From: Pseudomonadota bacterium
GTDB lineage: Bacteria; Pseudomonadota; Gammaproteobacteria; SZUA-229
Length of the DNA stretch: 11,363 nt
Reading direction: 5' to 3'
NCBI GenBank assembly: GCA_030673345.1
Contig: DAOVJH010000018.1
Location: 1-11,363 of the forward strand
The notes below the pieces were generated by a model that was not told the DNA's origin, did not search any database, and saw nothing but the letters and a program-made list of their open reading frames with translations. Below, piece by piece: positions 5,849 through 11,363 of this stretch. Within the stretch, counting starts at the first letter, position 1. Every line of letters starts with the position of its first letter. Position numbers and translations under genes: made by a program.

Positions 5849-8800
5849 GCTGGGGATATCCGGTAATACTGCCAGGCATTTTTTAACCACGCAGATCACG
5901 CCATTGCTGGCACTGGTCGGTGTGCTGCTGGGCATCTTCGCGGTGATGATCACGCCGCGTGAAGAAGACCCGCAGATCAATGTGACCTTTGCCAATGTGT
6001 TCATCCCATTTCCCGGCGCTACTGCCAGTGAAGTAGAGAGCCTGGTTGCTACGCCAGCAGAGCAGATGGTCTCTGAGATCAGCGGTATCGATCATGTTTA
6101 TTCCACTTCGTCACCGGGCATGGCGGTACTCACCGTGCAGTTCCTGGTGGGAGAGAACCGTACAGATGCTATCGTCCGTCTCTACAACAAACTGTATTCC
6201 AACCAGGACTGGTTACCCGCCGATCTGGGGGTGGGGCAGCCCATCATCAAACCGAAAGGTATCGATGATGTGCCTATCATCGCTGCGACGCTGTGGTCGA
6301 ACAATACAGAGACTGGCGCCTACGAGTTAAGCCTGGTCGCACACGGTCTTGAAACCGAACTCAAACGTATCGCCGGTACGCGTGATATCTACACCATCGG
6401 CAGCCCGACTCGCGTCATGCATGTGGTACTTGATCCACAGGCACTGTCCGGCTACAACATCGATATCCGAGACCTGGGTAATGCGCTACGGGCGGCAAAC
6501 AGTGCACGTACCGGTTTAACGGTGACTGCCGATAATCGCGAGATATTACTTCAGGCCGGTACCTTTTTAACGTCGCCTGAAGAGATTGCCGAGCTGGTGG
6601 TCGGTGTGTTTGATGGTAAAGCGGTATACCTGCAGGATGTTGCGACCGTCAAATACGGTGTTGATACACCATCGCAATATGTCTCTATTGCGAATGGCAG
6701 GGGCAGTTTGTTGCAGGCGAGTGCTGCAACAGGCACGATAAACCAGCTGCAGCCAGCGGTGACATTGGCGATCGCAAAAAAGCCAGGCAGTAATGCGGTG
6801 GATATTGCAGACCAGGTCATCAAAAGGCTGGATCAATTAAAAGGTACCTTTATACCGGATGATGTCGAAATCAGTATCACCCGGAACTACGGTCTTACCG
6901 CACAGGCCAAGTCTGAAAAGCTGATACAGAAATTGATCATCGAAACGATCGCCGTGATATTGCTGGTAATGTGGGCACTTGGCTGGCGTGAAGGATTAAT
7001 CGTGGGTGCGGCGGTTGCCGTCACGCTGCTGGTTACTCTGTTTGCTTCCTGGGCCTATGGTTTTACCTTGAACCGTGTGTCCTTGTTCGCACTCATATTT
7101 TCTATCGGTATCCTGGTCGATGATGCCATCGTGGTAGTGGAGAACATCCACCGCCATATGGCGCTGGGCAAACAAAAATTGCAGGACCTGATTCCGGTCG
7201 CTGTCGATGAGGTGGGTGGGCCAACCATACTGGCCACCTTTACCGTCATTGCTGCCTTGCTGCCGATGGCATTCGTTTCCGGTCTGATGGGGCCATACAT
7301 GAGCCCGATTCCGATCAATGCCAGCATGGGTATGCTGGCCTCACTGGTCATCGCTTTCGTTTTTACCCCCTGGTTGACCAATGTCATGCTGGCTAAGTCC
7401 AGCCAGCATCCTGTGGCACAGGATGCGCAATCGCAGGAGACTAAAATAACCCGGCTCTTCAGCCGTGTGATGACGCCGTTTCTCGGTGGTGACAAAGGTA
7501 ATCGCAACCGCTGGTTTTTACTCGGTGGAATTTTGCTGTTGATCGCCGCCGCGATTTCGCTGGTGGCAGTACAGGCAGTGGTGTTAAAGATGCTGCCCTC
7601 AGATAACAAGGGTGAATTTCAGGTAGTACTGGATATGCCTGAAGGCAGTAGCCTCGAACAGACAAGCCGGGTGTTGCAGGAGATGGGGCAGTATATCGGC
7701 GGGCTCGATGAAGTAACCGATTACGAGATCTATGCTGGTACGGCAGCCCCGATCAGTTTTAACGGGCTGGTGCGTCAATATTATCTGCGTGAGGGCGCCA
7801 ATATCGGTGATATCCAGGTCAACCTGGTCGATAAACACCATCGTGACCGCAAGAGCCATGAGATTGCCCTGTCGGTGAGAAAACCGTTGCAGGACATTGC
7901 CAGGCAGTATGAAGGTAATGTGAAAATCGTCGAAGTGCCGCCGGGGCCACCGGTGATGTCGCCGATCGTGGCAGAAGTTTATGGGCTGGATTATGCCGGA
8001 CAGATACAGCAGGCCAAAGCATTGCGAGAAGTGTTCGAGAGCACCGACAACATCGTGGACGTGGATGATAGTGTGGAATACCCGTCTGAGAAGCTGACAG
8101 TGACCATAGATCGTCAGCGGGCAGCTCGCTTAGGTGTCTCGCAGCAGGTGATCGGTGAGGCGCTGACAACGGTATTAAATGGCTCGGACGTCACCTACCT
8201 GCACGGTCGAAATCTGAAGTATGCTGTGCCTATCCGTGTCGAATATGATGATGCGGACAAGGCCGATCTCGAACAGGTACTGGCATTAAAGGTGCGCTCA
8301 GTGAACGGTGCACTGGTACCGCTAGCTGAACTGGTCGATATCATACCGGGTGAAAGGGAGAAAAATATCTATCATAAAGACCTGCTGCCGGTGGTGTATG
8401 TAACGGCTGACCTGGCTGGAGATGTCGATAGTCCGCTCTATGGAATGTTTGATATCGCCGGTACCTTGAACCAGCAGAACGGCCTGGAACAATGGTATAC
8501 CGGGCAGCCGGTCAACCCTTACGAATATAGTCTGAAGTGGGATGGTGAATGGCAGGTGACCTATGAAACCTTCCGTGACATGGGAGCGGCGTATGCGGTT
8601 GGTCTGCTAATGATCTATCTGCTGGTGGTGGCACAGTTTCATTCTTACAAGATACCACTGGTGATCATGGCACCGATACCGTTGACCATCATCGGCATCA
8701 TGCCGGGTCATGCTTTGCTCGATGCACAGTTTACGGCGACCTCGATGATCGGCATGATCGCGCTCGCCGGAATCATCGTGCGCAATTCCATCCTGCTGGT

Positions 8801-9065
8801 CGATTTTATAAACCAGCAGCTACGTGAAGGTATGGCGTTTCAGCAGGCTGTGATAACTTCCGCAGCGGTACGCGCCAAACCGATCGTGTTGACTGGCATC
8901 GCTGCGATGATCGGCGGTTTCTTCATCATCGATGACCCGATCTTTGGTGGGTTGGCGATTTCACTGATCTTTGGTCTGCTGGTATCGACCATTCTTACCC
9001 TGGTTGTTATCCCGATTGTTTATTACGCGGTGATGTATAAAAAGCTGCATTTACTGGTGAAATAA
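5841..9065 (+). CDS. RND efflux transporter permease (inner-membrane pump)
   Basis: Proton-driven RND pump of 1074 aa, near the family norm (AcrB 1049). The expected layout is visible: TM1 at about 18-38, a large periplasmic loop to about 360, TM2-TM6 at about 365-517, TM7 at about 558-583, a second periplasmic loop to about 910, and TM8-TM12 at about 912-1066. TM4 carries the proton-relay pair D427-D428 in GILVDDAIVVVENIHR. In TM10 the usual HAE-type Lys (K940 of AcrB) is Arg981 in AGIIVRNSILLVDF. The N-terminus and the NPYEYSLKWDGEW block before TM8 suggest an uncharacterised HAE-like subfamily rather than AcrB itself or the metal-exporting HME group (inference). It forms a trimer with the adaptor encoded just upstream, overlapping by 8 nt. 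No outer-membrane factor gene follows, so a TolC-type channel must come from elsewhere. Substrate unknown. Confidence 0.97.
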   Translation: MSKLGISGNTARHFLTTQITPLLALVGVLLGIFAVMITPREEDPQINVTFANVFIPFPGATASEVESLVATPAEQMVSEISGIDHVYSTSSPGMAVLTVQFLVGENRTDAIVRLYNKLYSNQDWLPADLGVGQPIIKPKGIDDVPIIAATLWSNNTETGAYELSLVAHGLETELKRIAGTRDIYTIGSPTRVMHVVLDPQALSGYNIDIRDLGNALRAANSARTGLTVTADNREILLQAGTFLTSPEEIAELVVGVFDGKAVYLQDVATVKYGVDTPSQYVSIANGRGSLLQASAATGTINQLQPAVTLAIAKKPGSNAVDIADQVIKRLDQLKGTFIPDDVEISITRNYGLTAQAKSEKLIQKLIIETIAVILLVMWALGWREGLIVGAAVAVTLLVTLFASWAYGFTLNRVSLFALIFSIGILVDDAIVVVENIHRHMALGKQKLQDLIPVAVDEVGGPTILATFTVIAALLPMAFVSGLMGPYMSPIPINASMGMLASLVIAFVFTPWLTNVMLAKSSQHPVAQDAQSQETKITRLFSRVMTPFLGGDKGNRNRWFLLGGILLLIAAAISLVAVQAVVLKMLPSDNKGEFQVVLDMPEGSSLEQTSRVLQEMGQYIGGLDEVTDYEIYAGTAAPISFNGLVRQYYLREGANIGDIQVNLVDKHHRDRKSHEIALSVRKPLQDIARQYEGNVKIVEVPPGPPVMSPIVAEVYGLDYAGQIQQAKALREVFESTDNIVDVDDSVEYPSEKLTVTIDRQRAARLGVSQQVIGEALTTVLNGSDVTYLHGRNLKYAVPIRVEYDDADKADLEQVLALKVRSVNGALVPLAELVDIIPGEREKNIYHKDLLPVVYVTADLAGDVDSPLYGMFDIAGTLNQQNGLEQWYTGQPVNPYEYSLKWDGEWQVTYETFRDMGAAYAVGLLMIYLLVVAQFHSYKIPLVIMAPIPLTIIGIMPGHALLDAQFTATSMIGMIALAGIIVRNSILLVDFINQQLREGMAFQQAVITSAAVRAKPIVLTGIAAMIGGFFIIDDPIFGGLAISLIFGLLVSTILTLVVIPIVYYAVMYKKLHLLVK

Positions 9066-9076
9066 AGCCAAAAACA

Positions 9077-9136
9077 TTCACCGCAGAGGGGCAGAGACGC
9101 AGAGGTTTTCTCTGTTAAGAGCGCCTCTGCGGTGAA
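9077..9136. repeat. Inverted repeat with TTCACCGCAGAGG arms
   Basis: The left arm TTCACCGCAGAGG (9077-9089) and the right arm CCTCTGCGGTGAA (9124-9136) are perfect 13-bp reverse complements with a 34-nt interior. The interior repeats the motif (GCAGAGACGCAGAGG). This resembles the TTCACCGCAGAGACGCAGAG repeat that I recall from many unrelated bacterial genomes. A-rich sequence before it and AGCTTTTT after it could let it serve as the end of the RND transcript. It starts 12 bp after the pump stop. Confidence 0.8.
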
Positions 9137-9190
9137 AGCTTTTTCCTATTAAAAAACAGGGAAATAGACTGCCCGTGCATGTGCGATATG

Positions 9191-9199
9191 TGCTAATAT
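9191..9199 (+). promoter_or_regulatory. Possible extended -10 of the gyrA promoter
   Basis: TGCTAATAT (9191-9199) fits the TG-n-hexamer extended -10 form, although the hexamer TAATAT matches consensus at only 4 of 6 positions. No good -35 is correctly spaced. Weak call. Confidence 0.3.
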
Positions 9200-9214
9200 C
9201 AGGCGCTTCATAAG

Positions 9215-9239
9215 ACGCATTTTAATGCGCTATTTTTTT
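9215..9239 (+). terminator. Hairpin plus T-run before gyrA
   Basis: CGCATT (9216-9221) and AATGCG (9224-9229) form a tight perfect stem, with a run of seven T at 9233-9239. This has the form of an intrinsic terminator, either ending the RND operon or lying in the gyrA leader 54 nt before its ATG. The stem is short (5-6 bp), so efficiency may be low. Confidence 0.5.
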
Positions 9240-9292
9240 GGGCTAAAACGAACAATAAATGCCCTGTGATGGAACCTGAAAAGCACCTCTAA

Positions 9293-11363
9293 ATGACAGA
9301 ATTTGCGAAAGAAATATCCCCGGTAAATCTCGAAGACGAAATGCGCCAATCCTATCTGGATTACGCCATGAGTGTTATCGTCGGACGTGCTTTGCCCGAT
9401 GTCCGTGATGGTCTTAAACCGGTACACCGCCGCGTATTGTATGCGATGAGTGTACTCGGTAACGATTACAATAAACCGTACAAAAAATCAGCCCGTGTCG
9501 TCGGTGATGTTATCGGTAAATATCATCCGCATGGTGATACTGCGGTCTACGATACTATCGTCCGTATGGCACAGCCATTTTCGCTGCGTTATATGCTGGT
9601 CGATGGCCAGGGTAACTTTGGTTCGGTCGATGGTGATGCACCGGCTGCCATGCGTTACACCGAAGTTCGCATGTCCAAGATCGCCCATGAGTTACTTGCT
9701 GATCTGGATAAAGAAACCGTCGATTTTGCAGAAAACTATGATGGTTCTGAATCAGAGCCAGTCGTTCTGCCGACACGTGTGCCAAACATGCTGATTAACG
9801 GTTCAACCGGTATCGCTGTCGGTATGGCGACCAATATGCCGCCACATAACCTTGGCGAAGTCATCAGCGCCTGCCTGGCGTTGATCGAAAATCCTGAATT
9901 ATCGATCGATGAGCTAATGCAGCACATCCCGGCACCTGATCTGCCGACTGCGGCATTTATCAATGGTGTTAAGGGTATCCGTCAGGCATACAAGACGGGC
10001 CGTGGTCGCATGATCATGCGTTCGCGTGCAGAGATAGTTGAAGACAAAAAGGGCAAGCAGTCGATCATCGTGACTGAGCTCCCGTATATGGTAAATAAAG
10101 CGCGTCTGATCGAACGTATCGCTGAGATGGTTAAAGAGAAGCGCATCGAAGGTGTATCCGCGCTGCGTGATGAATCGGATAAAGATGGCATGCGCATCGT
10201 CATCGAAGTAAAACGCAATGATGCGGCGGATGTACTGCTCAATAATCTGTTTTCACAGACATCCATGCAGTGTTCGTTCGGTATCAATATGGTGGCGCTG
10301 GTCGAAGGCCAGCCGCAATTGTTGAATCTGAAACAGATTTTAGATGCGTTCCTGAGACATCGTCGTGAAGTTGTTACCCGTCGTACCATTTATGAGTTAC
10401 GCAAAGCACGCGCCCGAGCACACGTTCTGGAAGGGCTTGCTGTCGCACTGGCTAATATCGATGAAGTGATCGAACTGATCAAAAAGTCAGCCAATCCTGC
10501 TGAAGCGAAAGCGGGTTTGCTGCAGCGAGTCTGGCCAGCGGGTGTGGTTAATGAGATGGTGGCCCGCGCTACAGAAGGCGCCCAGATAGGCAACGAGGTC
10601 AGTGCTTCACGGCCTGATGATCTGGATCCGCGCTATGGCTTAAAGGATGATGGTTATCATCTTTCAGAAGTGCAGGCGCAGGCAATCCTTGATCTGAAAC
10701 TGCATCGATTGACCGGTCTCGAACAAGATAAAATTGTTAATGAATTCCAGCAGATACTGGATATTATTAAAGAGCTTATCGAGATACTTTCCAACCCGGA
10801 AAGGCTGCTCGAAGTAATCCGTGAAGAGCTTGAAGAGATCCGTGATAACTACGTCGATGAACGTCGCAGTGAAATCATGGAAGACGAACTTGATTTCAAC
10901 ATGGAAGATCTCATCACTGAAGAAGATGTGGTGGTTACCTTCTCGCATGAAGGTTACGCCAAGTCTCAGCAACTGGATGTCTACAATACGCAGCGCCGTG
11001 GTGGACGCGGTAAGTCTGCCACTTCGATGAAGACAGAAGATTTTATCGATAAGCTGTTTGTTGCCAACACACACGACACGCTGCTCTGTTTCTCCAGCCG
11101 CGGCAAAGTGTACTGGTTAAAAGTATATCAACTACCGATGGCGGGACGCGGCTCACGCGGTAAACCGATTATTAATCTTCTTCCGTTGGAAGAGGGTGAG
11201 CGCATCAATGCAGTACTGCCAATTCGCGAATACAGCGAAGACCAGTTCGTCTTCATGGCTACCAGCAGCGGTACGGTGAAGAAAACAGCATTATCAAATT
11301 TCTCACGTCCAAGAGCCTCTGGTATCAAAGCCATCGAGTTCCGTGATGAGGACAGGCTGGTCG
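9293..11363 (+). CDS. gyrA: DNA gyrase subunit A (3' end beyond the window)
   Basis: Subunit A of DNA gyrase, the type IIA topoisomerase that introduces negative supercoils as an A2B2 complex in the cytoplasm. The frame is open to the window edge (690 codons of an expected 850-880). It aligns with E. coli GyrA without gaps through the active site. The catalytic Tyr is Y122 (RYTEVR), and the intercalating Ile is I174 in [13 protein letters not shown]. The quinolone-resistance region has A67, T83 and D87; Thr at 83 is the wild type in Pseudomonas, so no resistance change is evident. The C-terminal wrapping domain starts near 530, and the GyrA-box is QRRGGRG at 567-573 (560-566 in E. coli). An in-frame TAA lies immediately before the ATG at 9293, so no longer start is possible. 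No clear Shine-Dalgarno is seen; a GGAA lies 18 nt upstream. It is probably transcribed separately from the RND operon. Confidence 0.99.
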   Translation, partial: MTEFAKEISPVNLEDEMRQSYLDYAMSVIVGRALPDVRDGLKPVHRRVLYAMSVLGNDYNKPYKKSARVVGDVIGKYHPHGDTAVYDTIVRMAQPFSLRYMLVDGQGNFGSVDGDAPAAMRYTEVRMSKIAHELLADLDKETVDFAENYDGSESEPVVLPTRVPNMLINGSTGIAVGMATNMPPHNLGEVISACLALIENPELSIDELMQHIPAPDLPTAAFINGVKGIRQAYKTGRGRMIMRSRAEIVEDKKGKQSIIVTELPYMVNKARLIERIAEMVKEKRIEGVSALRDESDKDGMRIVIEVKRNDAADVLLNNLFSQTSMQCSFGINMVALVEGQPQLLNLKQILDAFLRHRREVVTRRTIYELRKARARAHVLEGLAVALANIDEVIELIKKSANPAEAKAGLLQRVWPAGVVNEMVARATEGAQIGNEVSASRPDDLDPRYGLKDDGYHLSEVQAQAILDLKLHRLTGLEQDKIVNEFQQILDIIKELIEILSNPERLLEVIREELEEIRDNYVDERRSEIMEDELDFNMEDLITEEDVVVTFSHEGYAKSQQLDVYNTQRRGGRGKSATSMKTEDFIDKLFVANTHDTLLCFSSRGKVYWLKVYQLPMAGRGSRGKPIINLLPLEEGERINAVLPIREYSEDQFVFMATSSGTVKKTALSNFSRPRASGIKAIEFRDEDRLV

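Noticed and set aside
7055..7609. A 184-aa minus-strand frame inside the RND pump gene
   Set aside because: It overlaps conserved TM4-TM7 coding sequence, has odd Ser/Thr/Met-rich composition and lacks any motif; an antisense shadow.
9534..9554. Thr at GyrA position 83 as a quinolone-resistance mutation
   Set aside because: Thr83 is wild type in Pseudomonas and others, and D87 and A67 are intact.
9450..9794. A 114-aa plus-strand frame overlapping the start of gyrA
   Set aside because: It runs out of frame through the gyrase active-site region, so it is a frame shadow.
10664..11074. A 136-aa minus-strand frame inside gyrA
   Set aside because: gyrA is unambiguous across this stretch, and the antisense frame has no recognisable domain.
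1..11363. CRISPR array, tRNA, rRNA, riboswitch, insertion sequence, prophage or defence system
   Set aside because: No regularly spaced direct repeats, cloverleaf sequences, transposase or integrase genes, or defence-type genes were seen on either strand.

Overview
The window looks like chromosomal backbone from a gammaproteobacterium. The gyrA product follows E. coli GyrA almost residue for residue in its N-terminal half. The window also encodes close relatives of the enterobacterial proteins YajD and YqiB. Base composition is moderate and codon use looks similar in all genes. There is no phage, plasmid, IS, tRNA, rRNA or CRISPR signal. The order within Gammaproteobacteria cannot be settled from the sequence; the combination fits a free-living or symbiotic environmental lineage rather than an enteric one.

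Layout, left to right. (1) A YajD-type HNH nuclease (29-415). (2) An intergenic region dominated by a perfect 27-bp inverted repeat (422-504). (3) A DUF4126 membrane protein (590-1270), convergent with (4) a DUF1513 predicted beta-propeller on the minus strand (1306-2451), which has a twin-arginine signal and a lipobox. A 2.3-copy 15-bp tandem repeat lies in the 35 bp between their stops. (5) A divergent 188-bp promoter region, then (6) a 386-aa protein I do not recognise (2640-3800). (7) A REP-like inverted pair (3866-3931). (8) A YqiB/DUF1249 protein (4035-4571) whose start lies only 8 nt after a perfect TATAAT. (9) A strong sigma70-like promoter with two palindromes, driving (10) a two-gene RND efflux operon: a periplasmic adaptor (4712-5848) and an inner-membrane RND pump (5841-9065), translationally coupled by an 8-nt overlap. 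(11) A third kind of inverted repeat and a hairpin plus T-run (9077-9239). (12) gyrA (9293 to the window end, 690 codons of an expected 850-880).

The only clear functional unit is the RND operon. The adaptor and pump would span from the inner membrane into the periplasm and must borrow an outer-membrane channel encoded elsewhere. No regulator gene is adjacent, although a perfect 9-bp-arm palindrome begins exactly at the -10 box, which points to a repressor acting in trans. The other genes appear to be separate transcription units. No stretch longer than 300 bp lacks a gene; the largest gaps are 3801-4034 and 9066-9292, and both are filled mainly by repeats and hairpins.

I found no convincing new multi-gene system. 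The items most worth following are the two palindromes at the efflux promoter, the unrecognised 386-aa protein, the apparently leaderless yqiB, and three unrelated families of intergenic inverted repeats within 11 kb, one of which shows a compensatory base change.
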